DNA of 64,000 nucleotides from Turritopsis dohrnii (Eukaryota > Cnidaria > Hydrozoa > Anthoathecata > Oceaniidae). The DNA lies in the NCBI GenBank assembly GCA_027922465.2, contig BQMF02000371.1, forward strand, positions 1 through 64,000, read 5' to 3'. Below are positions 1-11,700 of the stretch, piece after piece (within the stretch, counting starts at the first letter, position 1; the number at the start of each line of letters is the position of its first letter). A program made the position numbers and the translations under genes. Under the pieces are notes generated by a model. That model was not told the DNA's origin. It searched no databases and worked only from the letters and a program-made list of their open reading frames with translations.

Positions 1-2541
1 AAGATTTTAACGGCAAGCGTTCTCCAGATGCAATCTCTGAACTTTTAAATTAACCCACACAGAAACGCACCAATTCTCGAAAATAAGCTATCGATGATCG
101 TGATATGTTAGCCAACCATCGAATTGCTTTTTTGTCATGAAGAATGCAAAAACATTACCTCCCTGTGACGTCATAATTACTTTTTTCTTAGTAATGATTA
201 TTTAAAAAGTTTTAATGTTGTTGACACTAACATTTAAAATGAATGTAGGCTCTAGTTACAAACATCCTACAACTTAGTGCTTAGACTACTGTTTGACTTT
301 TCAATGATCGCTGTTGTTTATAATGAAATAGGACCAAAGTTGGTGTTTACTCTGAGCGGTATAAGTTTGAAATTTGATTTTTCATATATGAGTATTTAAA
401 CACGATAAAATGTTAGCAGAGTCATTGTATACGTTTATTAGAACACTGTGTCAGAACTAACGATTATTCATAATACATGAAAGAGAGGCCGCTTCTGGTT
501 ATCTAAACGTGTGACAGTAATCAATGGCGTTTTTGTGTTGATGTTTTTCATAATATTATATACATGACAATTTAACTCTGATGTTGATGTTTTTTCTGTT
601 ATGGAATCTGACAAGGAAGATACCTTGAATTTCATTGAAGTAAAAAAAGATTAAAAATATAACTCATGGGAGCTACGTATGACTCTTGAAGATATGTTAT
701 GCCGTTGTGGTCCTATGTATTATTGAGGTTTGTGCTTTTTTAATCAGAGTATATCGACTAAAACAAGGTGAACAATATCCTATGCTTAAGAAGAACCAAA
801 GAGTAGTCGAAACCTTTGGAGGAAAGTTGATTCGAAAATATGAAACCTTTTCTAATGAACACTTAAGAAAACAATTTTATTACACGGTTATCCTCCACAA
901 TCATAGATTTGTGAGATGTTCCATACTTTGTTCCACCCATTCCAAGCCAACATGTTATTGCCTGCGATCCCATATAGTCGATTTTGGTTTGCCAAGGCTG
1001 AAACGCAATACTGGATGTCATTAGTGACGAAAGAATTTACATAAGATTAGTTCAAGCCTAGCTTTGCTAAAACACAGTATGTGTGAGTTTTACTGATGCT
1101 TGTCTTGAACTTGTTCAGTAAAATACTTGACAACAGGCGATTAGTATAATCCAATCAAATTTTTTTTGTAAAAACCAAAAGATTTTCTCACTTCTCACTT
1201 CATTTTTTCCAAAACACCAGCTGTTTTTTGTTGCAAATTTTTTCTTTTGCTTTTAACCAGAGTGTTGATGGTGATTAGCAGAAATGTTTTGTTTATCATT
1301 ATCACTAACTCGTAACGCACCACAAGTAAACAAGTCACCCCGTCTTCCACCTATCAAACACCTTTCTTGTTGTCATGTCAATTTCAGTGTTATTTAAATT
1401 AATTCAACAAGCGATCGAGGCTGTTCAATATAAAACAATTGCCACGGAAAAATGAAACGCGCAGAATGTAGTGTATAAACATGAATTTTGGAGAGACATA
1501 TGCCCCATAACAAGCAAATTTGAAGATGAGCATGCGCATTAGCACATTTGTTCATCATTCTTATTCTTTTTATTTCGTTATGGTAATTCGTTACAATTTT
1601 AACAAGGTTTAATGACACGCAATATCGGATCTTACGCCAATGATAAATCATAGTGTTTTGGGAAGAATGAAATGAATTATGAGGAATTACCATGTGCTAA
1701 GCACTTAAGTCATGATGGTTTTACGTTAAGACGACACGAAATTTGGTTTTCGACGCAATGAAATAGGAAATGTTTGAGGATTTTTCTCTCTCATTCATTC
1801 ATTCATTCATTCATTATTTGACTCGCCTCCAATGTGTGGCTTACCAAGTTGGAACTCCAGGTGAGGTTTTGTGGAAAAGATGATCATTTTCATTCAAAAA
1901 ACAAAGTCTTTAAGATCAACTCGTGATAACTCTTCGAATTGTTTCTAGAAGATTTTCATGATAAATCTGAATGTTACAATTACGTTCTTCTATTTCATAT
2001 ACCAGGCGTTGTGATGTTTTGGTAAGATCTAGGAAAATAATGTATACTGACTGTTGAGAGTTGAGGAAGGTATGCGAGTCTATGACAAACTTCATTTTAC
2101 TTTTTATCTTGACAAAGTTAAATATTTTTCGCGTCGTTAGGAGCCTGAGAATAACAGTAGTCAAGACAACAGATGACGTAGCTAACCAATGAAAATATTA
2201 ACGAGAGTTTTTATTGTTATGGTTAGTAATGTCAGTGTTGCTCCCGGATCTGAAACTCTCGAGCATGTACAAACACAAACAAAAACCAAAACACGACATG
2301 CTGTTCTTCTGGTTACAGTTATATTGTGGTTTAACCTTATGATTGATGGAAACAAATTTGAAAGTTTTGTACAAGTAAGTATGTAAAGGCTATGTGTCAG
2401 GTTTTCTGTTTACGAAAGGAGAGTGAAAGTTTATTACAAGTAAGTATGCTGAAGCTATCTGTTAGGTTTTAGACAAATATTTATTAACAGTTGCCTGTTC
2501 TGCACATCCCAAAAGGGTAAAATGATTTCACTATAGTCATA

Positions 2542-2626
2542 CCGTCGACCCTCGATATTTCAAACTGTTCGGTATCTCGAACTTTTCCCCGGTCCCCTAA
2601 GAGTTCGAGATATCGAGAGTCGACTG
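2542..2626. mobile_element. 85-bp palindromic MITE, Tigger/pogo-like ends
   Basis: The two ends are inverted repeats built around GTCGACYCTCGATATYTC, and the element is flanked by TA on both sides (2540-2541, 2627-2628). TA duplication and ends starting CAG/CCG fit the Tc1/mariner-pogo superfamily. It is too short to code and must be non-autonomous. Confidence 0.55.
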
Positions 2627-4976
2627 TATATCATGGTTTATTAACAAATTGACAAAATGGTTTTGTATGATCATTTTTTGTGATTTAATTGTACAATCAA
2701 GGTTTTCGAAATGGTTTGGTTGCTGATTCTTCACTTGTCGTTCTTTCTTTTTTTTACATATTTTACGCACAGAAACCGAATTATATTTTTCATTATTAGG
2801 AGTGTGATGATTGTTAAAGGCGGTCTTACAAGTGTAGCTATTGAACGGTAGAGGACGCCTGTTAAAATAAGTCTTTCGAGGCTTCTTCTGAACAGTAATT
2901 ATGTGACCAGAGAAAGTCAATGTTCAAAGGTTTAGGGCGGTGTGAAAGATTTTAGTTCTTAGTTGTAAATCTTGTAAATCTTTGTAAACGTCTGCTTGCT
3001 AATCTGTAAACTACTTCATTCAAAAATGTCATCACATTTTTAGACTAAGTTTAAGAAATATTTTGGTTCTAATACTTTGAATAAGCGAGAATGAACTGAT
3101 ATTAAAACTATGAATCATGTGTGATATTGCAACTGTGTTCATAGGTTTAGTCAAGTTTTTAATCGTTTTTAAACCAAATTTTGGCTTTGTCTAGCAAATT
3201 TGATAGACTTGTATTTATAAAAGCGCTTCCGTACTGGAGCGAAAGTGTTGTAAATATGTCATCACAAATATGTTGAATAAGACAAAAGGTTCACTCTCTA
3301 AAGTTACTCTGAATAATCATTCTGACAACATCTTTTGAAATGACTTTTTTCAATATTTTTGCGAAGTATGCTATTTGTTAAGTGGTATCTACACACTTTT
3401 TATTATGAAACTGCAGTTACTGAAGCTCTGAAATCTAAGAGGACCATCCAAGCTCTCGTTGAAAACGATATACGATAACCAATTTTAAAACGCGAAGGCC
3501 TGAAAAGTTACTGGGGGAGGCTTCAGCTTCAGCTAACTATAGAAATATCAGTGCTGTTAATGAGTTAACATTTTCATACGGTTTTGCAAGATATTTAATA
3601 ATAATAATCATTGCACAAAATACAAACAAATACAAACCCATGAAAAAATCGATTCTTTGACTACCACAATGTAAATAAAATTTTCAGACAGATAATCCAC
3701 ATTGAAGCTACTTCGTGTCCAGTACTTTCTACACAAAATGTATGTACAACGACAGAAGAAAATGGAGTACTAAAGTTACGCTTGTCATTATTTTGACGTA
3801 TGGGTTACCCATGAAATTTTTGCTTGTCAATCAAATTGTTAACTTCATTTTCCTGTAGCGAAAAAAAAAGAATGTATCTACATGTTATTGCGATAATATA
3901 GTTCTGGTGCAAAATGTCCTTTTATCATTACATCATTTATCATTTCAAGTATTTCGTAAGCGGTAAACCTGTTAAAATTTAGAGTAAACATCATGAATAA
4001 ACAGCCTTTCCATCAGAACTGTTGAAACAAAATCAATGTGATAGTTCGTACGTTTTTGAACTGACTGTCGGTTTCCGGTTGTTGAGCATAAAAGCGACGC
4101 AAGGTTATTTTTTTACTACGTGAAATTGATTCCTGAACTCTCAACTTTGATTTCTTTGAATTACTGAGTTCATCTAACTTTTTCCCTTGTTTGCATAAAT
4201 ATGTTTTAGTTAGTTGAATATTAAAAGACAGCACCATAATAGGTAAAAATGTGGACGGCTGACGGACGGCTGACGGTTTTCAGTGGTGTAAACAAATAGA
4301 GTCTAATCATTCTATCCTTTGTAGCACCTTGTGAAAGAGACGATTTAATTACGTGAATTTACACGATGACGATGTTTAATAATACTGACGTCAGAATTTA
4401 CCAATCTTCGGTTATATACTAACGATCTACAAAGCGAAAAGGTAAAATGACTAACTTTGAACGCAGTTTTGAGAATAGACAATAACTAAATTAAAATACT
4501 TTCACATCTTGTTGACATCAAAAATGTCGGAAGATGTCTGGTGACTTTTGGTCTATTTATTGACTAAATTCCGTTGGAATTAGAAGCCACTAGGAAGGGA
4601 GACTAGAAACAGTCTTTTGATCGACGTGGAGACAATTGTTATTCACACCTTTTGAGCGAAATTAAAAGCGGATATGGATAGAAATCTAGTTTTTTCGATA
4701 TTCCCACGAAAGCAGTTCTTGATAATTCTCAATGTTGACATTTCACATCTATCCTTCATGTTGAACCCTATGTCATTTGAATGAAAAAGTCTTAATAATT
4801 GAAGACAATAAATTCTTTTTTAGCTTTGACCATCACTCAGTAGTGACTCTTGTTTCAGATAAAACAAGCCATTGTTTTTCCAAAGATAAAATGAAATCCT
4901 GTCTTGAATTTAACTAATAAATAAATAGGAAAAATATAACTTGAACTGTTCATTCAGAAGGGTTTGAAAAACAGGC

Positions 4977-5048
4977 TTGAAGATATTCGCAGGATAGTAT
5001 CTGCTGAGTGTTTTGAAGATATTCGCAGGATAGTATCTGCTGAGTGTT
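4977..5048. repeat. 36-bp tandem duplication, two identical copies
   Basis: The 36-bp unit at 4977-5012 is repeated without change at 5013-5048. The absence of divergence suggests a recent duplication, or an assembly doubling. No coding or regulatory role is visible. Confidence 0.85.
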
Positions 5049-5572
5049 TCAGGATCGTGCTGTACATATAGCCTCAAGTTAGATTTTTCTATCGACTATT
5101 TCATTTCTTGCTAAATATCTCGACTATGTGTCACGTTTCTAGGATGTTTATAAGATTATTTCGTTGGTATGATAAGGACATATGAAGTTTATTTTAAAGA
5201 ACTGTGTTTCCCTTCATCTTGACAATTTCCCCTTGACTTTTTTGTTGGTTTTAACAAAAATGTTAAATAAACACACGAAAAGGAAGGTTCCATGTTAATC
5301 TGTTTCCTGTGTAGTAGTTCTGCGATTACATGAAATTACTTTCTGTTTTGTTTCGTACATGTGAAATTGACTTTGTCATGCTAGTATGGAACAAAGGTTA
5401 GCTGATTGTGATATCGTGTCCATGTCGTTTTCATCGATTATCGCATAAAAAATATCTGCTTTTAAAGTAACAAAAAGTGATTTTATTTTTTTCAGTTGTT
5501 TAATCAATGTTTATATCTCATATTACATATGTCCTGAAAACCAGTTGGTAATATCGGTCTAATTTACTTTAG

Positions 5573-5782
5573 ATGAGTGCAACAACAGTACCAGTCTCTC
5601 AACGATTTGCTGCCAATATATTGGGTATGGAGAGCTCACCAGGGCAACGAAGTAAGAATCTCATGGCGGCACAAACCACGTGTAATAACTGTTACGCCCG
5701 ATTGTTTGAATACAAACGCCAAGCGATGAAGTGTATTATGGCGGAATATCAAAAGATCAGTATTGGCGCGTCTGCACCGCCG
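5573..5782 (+). CDS. KIF26: KIF26 first recognised coding exon
   Basis: Seventy codons ending exactly at CCG before a GTAAAT donor (phase 0). It encodes the [17 protein letters not shown] motif, which corresponds to the conserved cysteine/'LKRQAL' motif near the N terminus of KIF26A/B. The next exon (8083-8362) joins in frame as [12 protein letters not shown] and carries a second C-x2-C pair (CTYC). Intron 1 between them is 2.3 kb. Confidence 0.8.
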
Positions 5783-8700
5783 GTAAATACATTCTTTTTC
5801 GGTTGTTTTTTTGTATATGATTGGAATGTTGCAGCTTGGCTAGTTCATTTATGTAAAAAAAACGTCTTTTAACACATAAAAGAATTTTTTGCATTCTTTA
5901 TAAATCTCCAAAGAACAATGTTTACCATGACAACTGGTCTCAAACTTTTAGTTGACGTTCGCTTTTTAAAAGTACGGCCATTTTTTGAATTATAGACCTT
6001 TATTTATGTAAGCCTTCACACAGAAAAACAAAAGTGTTGTAAATCCTAGGTCTGTTGAATTAAATAAGCACGTCATAATGAAGTTGGAAGATGACTTCTC
6101 TTTGTGTTACTATAAGAAATTAGACTTTTTGTAAATGAATTGATGGGATTTTACTGGTAGCATTTTTCAATCTTATTAAACTTGACATGGAGTTTGAGTG
6201 TCTGAATTTGAAGATTTTTTTAAAGAGGGTTTAATAGAAAAGCTCTTAGCTTCAGTGTTACCAGGTTGGTCGTTCACACAAATAACCCTAAAAATCAGAT
6301 GTGTAATTCCAAAAAAAGGAAGGAATTAAAGTAAGGGTAAGGCCAGCTGAATATATCAAAACTTTTACCTTAACTAGCTCAACTCAAATACCTGTAATAG
6401 CAGCATTTCTTATGCAAAAGCTTTAGTTAATACAAAGCAAAAATTTGACCATATCAAGCTAGCTGGGAAATAAGGAAATTTAAGTTGACTGAAAGTACAC
6501 CAAACAAAAATATTTGTGGCAAAAACATAACGGGTCGTTGTTAGTTTCTGTGTGCTTGATTTACATATATAAATATAGCTAGTACAAGACATGATCACTA
6601 CAGAAATAGTTGTTCGTCAGAAAAGAAAAAACAACCGACTGTTTTTCTTGTTTGTGCGACTCAGTGTCACCATTACGACGTTTGTTTTCTCACCGTTAAA
6701 GGTTTTTCCCGTTAGGAAACTTAAACAAGGCAGGTTAATTAATAGCATAGGGTTTCTTTCAAAAAAGAACTGTCGCTCAACCTCCAAAAGCAACATAGTT
6801 TCCATTCCCTTTCATTTTGTAACGGTTATAACAGAACAAATTACAACTGTTAACGACTTCGTATGGAATTGCGCTTCACTTACTCGATCTGCTTTTGACA
6901 GAATTCAGTTCGAAAATAAATATTTTTCTATATTTTCAATAAGAAAGTTCGATCCTATACTGAACGTACTGTTAATTCAATTCTGTCCTTTTTACACCTG
7001 ACAGTTTCAAATCATGGCATTTATATTTGTTCATATGTTTGTTTGTTTTTAGTTGACAGTTAACTTGAAAAATATTTTCTTTATTAAATTATCTATTATA
7101 CACTTTTCGTTCAAATCCTCCTTTGCTGTTGTTACAGACTTGATTACTTATTCTTATTTTTTTACTTCGTTACATATATACATGTAACACATCTAAGCAA
7201 CAAACAAACAAAAAAACAGTAGCTTTTCTTGCATCTTTGAATTTCGTTTTGTTGTTGTTGTTGTTGTTTTTGTTTTGTAAATAAAAACATACTAATACGG
7301 AAACAATAGCGCAGTAGGTGTTTGCTCGATGAAGAGTAAAGAAACTGTGTAACATATAATCTGGTCATGTCAAAACTTTCTACTCGGAGTTAAGGCATAA
7401 AGTTTCATTTTGGTGTTTGTGCAGCGATAATGTTCGGGAGAAAAAGTATATTTTTCGTTTTAAACAGAAAAATAAAGTGATGTACTTGTATAATTGTGAT
7501 CTTCTGTTGGTTTTTTTTGGATTATTTTGTTGTTTCTCATTTTGCTTTTCCTCTTTTATTCGGATAGAAAGTACGACGCTTTTTCAAGTTGTCCATTTCA
7601 GATTTTAAAATTGTTGTGGTAAAAACAGTCGTTGATCCTCAAGAAGAATTGACCGCAGATTTTTTGTCCTTTTCATCTGATGGATTTGATCTTTAAAACA
7701 CAAGAAACCTTTCTTTGTATTATAGTTTAACAGATAATTTTTCCTCACCTAAGTTTATAGTAAAAACCTTTTGAATTTTATATGAGAAATTTAGTCAAAA
7801 TATTCCTCGTTCTTTCAGACATTTTTATGAGTCTTTCCTCTGCATATTCGTAAAGTGGAAAAGTTTACATCAGATCGTCCTCAGACTTTTATTATTATGA
7901 GATGTTTTGCTTGTCGTGTGTAGTTTCATGCATTACCCTCGTTTTCATCTTAACCTCAAATTGACAAAATTCGACAGATCGAACGGTACACAAAAGCGTA
8001 TCCTACTTGTCCCACTTTAAAACAGAAGTAGGCGATTTCTGAAATATGCCAGATATTTAAGATGTTGTTTTTTTTCTTTTAGCTTGAAAGCCTACCGTAC
8101 ATTGTGTATCAACATTTAAAATTGAATGATAGTCAGTTAGTTGGCACAGTAAACGGAATTTGTACATATTGTGGCATATATATAGAATCTATTAAAGAGA
8201 ATGCTATCAGCCAAACGACAAATTTTGCACCATTCGTAACACGCAATATGATGACACAGCACAACACGGACGTTCAGCAAAACAACGACCATTTTGGAGT
8301 GAACAGACCTGCTGCAAGTTATGGTGAATCTTCTGATAGCGTAAACGGAAAAAGAAATCCAGGTTTGACATTTATTCTTTTAAGTCAAATGCAAGAATAA
8401 GCTGAATGTTTTATTTAGATCTTTAAGTGTACTTTGTAGGTCTCAATAAGACAGACCAAACCGATGAGAAATATCACAGACATGAACTACCAGCTCGAGT
8501 CTCTACATTCGCAAGTTCCGCACAATTTTTTGCTGTGTAAGCTTTTACATTCTGTTTTATTTCGTAATCACATGAAGAAGATTTTTCATTTCTTTTTTTT
8601 TTTTTTTTGTGAACAGGGCTGCTAAGAAGTATGACATTCCTGGGAAGAGGAAATCGGCGAAGAGATCCGACAAAAACCGACGAGACGACAGCGACATATT

Positions 8701-11700
8701 TCCAACGAATTTCAGTCGACTTTTAAGGAAAGATCCGCCTGCAAATCCGCCAGGGCTGTTCAAAATATATGGGACGTCGTGTTGACGGCAAGGTACTGTG
8801 GACTTTGTCTTTAATCTCAATTTTTTTGTTGACAAAACTTTTAAATATCATTAAAATACCTAAAATAGGTCAGTGTCATGTTACGAATTACACCGAACAT
8901 GAATCTGGAGCAGACTGATTCGTTTATCGAGATAGATCAAAGGAGGAAACAAATATCGACTTTGGCAACCAAAAAATGTGGATGTGATACCAGCCAAACT
9001 GCAAACAATGAATGCTACACCCAAGCTGTACGCATTCGATGCCATTTTCGAGCAAGACTTACCTCAGGTAGTTAGAACATAGGGTTACGTCAGTTTTTTT
9101 TTTCCACCTGCGTTTATGTATCCAATTGTATCACCATTCTAAATAACAAGCTACACATTAGATTTCTCTCCATTGATTAATTCTCCTATTTTCTGTTTTG
9201 CTTGCAGACAAGAGTTTCGTCGAGTTCTGTGTTGGATGTTTTGCACGCAGTCATCAATGGAGGAGAGGGCTGCCTGCTAGTATACGGTGCGGCAAATACG
9301 GGGAAAAGCGCCACAATGGTCGGAAATCACAGTTCGAATAAAGAGTTAGGGATACTGCCGTCAACGATTGCGTGGTTGTACAGTCTACTGGAAGACTGCA
9401 AACAAAGAACGGGTGCACGAATTTCAGTCCGTGTGTCTGCGGTTGAAATTGTAGGCCAACAAGAGAATTTAAAAGATCTGTTATCAGAACAGGTTTCAGG
9501 TAACAACACTTTCTTTGACTTTCCCCTTTTCTAAGTTAATTCAACAGACCTGTGATTTACAACACCTGTGTTTTAATATGTGAAGGCTTTCATAAACAGA
9601 TCTATCAAATTAAATGGAAAAAACAAAATATTGAATGAACAAAAAACCACTTACAAGGAATACGCAGACAAAACAAAGATTATCATAAACATATTCTTCC
9701 ACAATGTAGATAAGCATATTCTTCCATAATGTACATTTATCCGTAAAACTATCAACTTTCTTAGGAGGTGATAGCACAGACAGTCACGCTGCTTCCCCTG
9801 GTAACTACCTACGTGAAGATCCTGTTGGGGGAACAGTACAGCTACATAACGTAAGCGAACCACAAGCAGTCACGGCCGAAAAAGCCGCATTTTATCTAGA
9901 CGCTGCGCTTGCTGCTCGAAGCTCAGGTTGGTAGAGACCCCTTCTTATTAAGAATTGACGCAAGGTTTTTGGAAATAAATAAATAAGGTCCTTCTCTGCG
10001 TTTTAGAAAAGAACAACGGCCAATCAAGTCACATGATTTTCACTATACACGTTTACCAATATCGAGTGGAAAGAAATCATCGAAGAGGACCAGGAGGTTG
10101 GTATTGTTTTGTTAATATGTTGACTTGAATAGCCTATGATAATTAAGCAATAGCATCTTGGCTTATTGATAACATAAAAAGGATAACATAAATTTGATTG
10201 AACAAAAACATCTTAACTGAACAAGAACAAGTTTTATTTATCTTAAAAATAAAAATATATGTTTCTTCCTCGCAGCTGCATTACCATATTCTGGTGGGAG
10301 GTCTCGTCTACATTTGATCGATCTGAGTTATGTGAACTCCAATTACGATAAACATCAGCATAGTGGCGCACCCAGCCACGCTGCGTTGGGTCAGATCATT
10401 GTGGCCATGCTTAATGGTTTCAAACAAGTGCCGTATAGAGACAGCAAAATTACGAGACTGTTAAGAGATTCGATCGGAAATTTAACGTGCCGGTCAACGC
10501 TTATAGCACACGTATCAGCCGAAGAGAAAAAACTATGCAAAGACATGCGCCACTTTGCAACTCGTTTCCAAAATCAACCGATCAGAAGGGAAGAGGAATA
10601 AGGTAAGAACGACCTGAGATTCAGGTTGGCCATCAGGTTGATCTGCAGTATTGTTGCCATTTGTGTGCTGATGTTTTAAAAGGATACTAATAATTCCAGT
10701 TTGGTTTGTGAAACCATTCGGCTGCTATTCAGATAACTAATTCGTTTTCATCGGAGCAGTTGTATGATGAATTCGTATTGTCGAAACCGAAGCTGAAATT
10801 TAGCTACCATAACTTTTGTTACAGTGTGCCATTGAACTAAACTTTTGTTACAGTGTGCCAACTTAACTAAACCGAATCAAACAAACGGATGCGCTTTTCA
10901 TCGGTCACATTTTTTGATCTGGCAGTTTCCATGGTGAATCAAAACACAAATAGAATAACAATATAAAAACCGGTGGAATGATGGATAGGACACATTCAGT
11001 GATTCATTGCGTGTGGATCTTCGGAGTGGTGTTTTGAAACTGGTCTTCATTTTCTTTTTTTCAGAACTGTAGCAGCTCCTCCGACAATAATTCTTGTGAC
11101 GAAGGTAGTGGACGTCGACGTCGACCGCATCCTGCTATGATACAGACATATGGTATCGAAGATTGCGCCAGCTCGGACTACAACACGTCCAGTGCTGGAG
11201 AGGATTCTTGCGACACTGTAATCTACATGGGCCACCTCAGTGATCGAGATCTCACAGATAATGAGCGTCCTCCATCTCCAGACACATTCAAAGCCATTAA
11301 AATGAAGCTAGCTTCGAGTTCAGAAGATGAAATGCCACAGCTATCACTGAATGTGAAAAAAATAGAGGCTGACTTGAATATGAGGAGGAAAGAAACCACT
11401 TCAAGTGATACGTTGAAGCCGTGCGAAATATTACGAATGGACTATGAACCCAAAAAAGCTCGAATCCTCTCTACTTTCTAAAAAAACTACTGACGAAATT
11501 GTCATCCGGAATGTTGAAAACAAACTTTCAGATTGTAGCAAACAGGAAAGATCAAAAGTAAATATCATTAAAGTCTCGTCTGACGTGCCAACACCATTCA
11601 AAAACAGCGCCGAACAACAACGAACGTGCCGTCAATGTCGTAGCACCTTAGTCATCAAAAACGCGACTACTGATAGTAATCGCACGACAAGTCCGTCTAC

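Larger units (their letters stand above)
1..5572. other. 5' flank or upstream intron of the KIF26-like gene, no gene recognised
   Basis: About 5.6 kb of AT-rich DNA with only short open frames, none showing recognisable protein similarity. It contains a CATT microsatellite near 1791-1815, a tiny palindromic MITE (2542-2626), a 36-bp tandem duplication (4977-5048) and two TGACGTCA palindromes (166-173, 4386-4393). The first recognised KIF26 codon is preceded directly by a pyrimidine-rich stretch ending in AG (5563-5572). An untranslated or further coding exon may therefore lie somewhere in this stretch, but I could not locate it. Confidence 0.5.

Noticed and set aside
686..1024. 112-codon open frame as a gene
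   Set aside because: No recognisable similarity, no partner exons, and composition like its flanks.
6591..7001. 136-codon open frame in KIF26 intron 1
   Set aside because: AT-rich, hydrophobic chance ORF within an intron; no similarity.
8617..11481. Stop-codon-associated +1 frameshifting as in ciliates (three frames end TGT-TGA-C, GAA-TAA-G and TTC-TAA-A, and skipping the T resumes the right frame)
   Set aside because: KIF26 similarity already fits the downstream frame well before the stop in at least two cases ([10 protein letters not shown]; the LAT-K-NVDV exon, which has no stop at all). The shift points are the A-runs and the stops are by-products.
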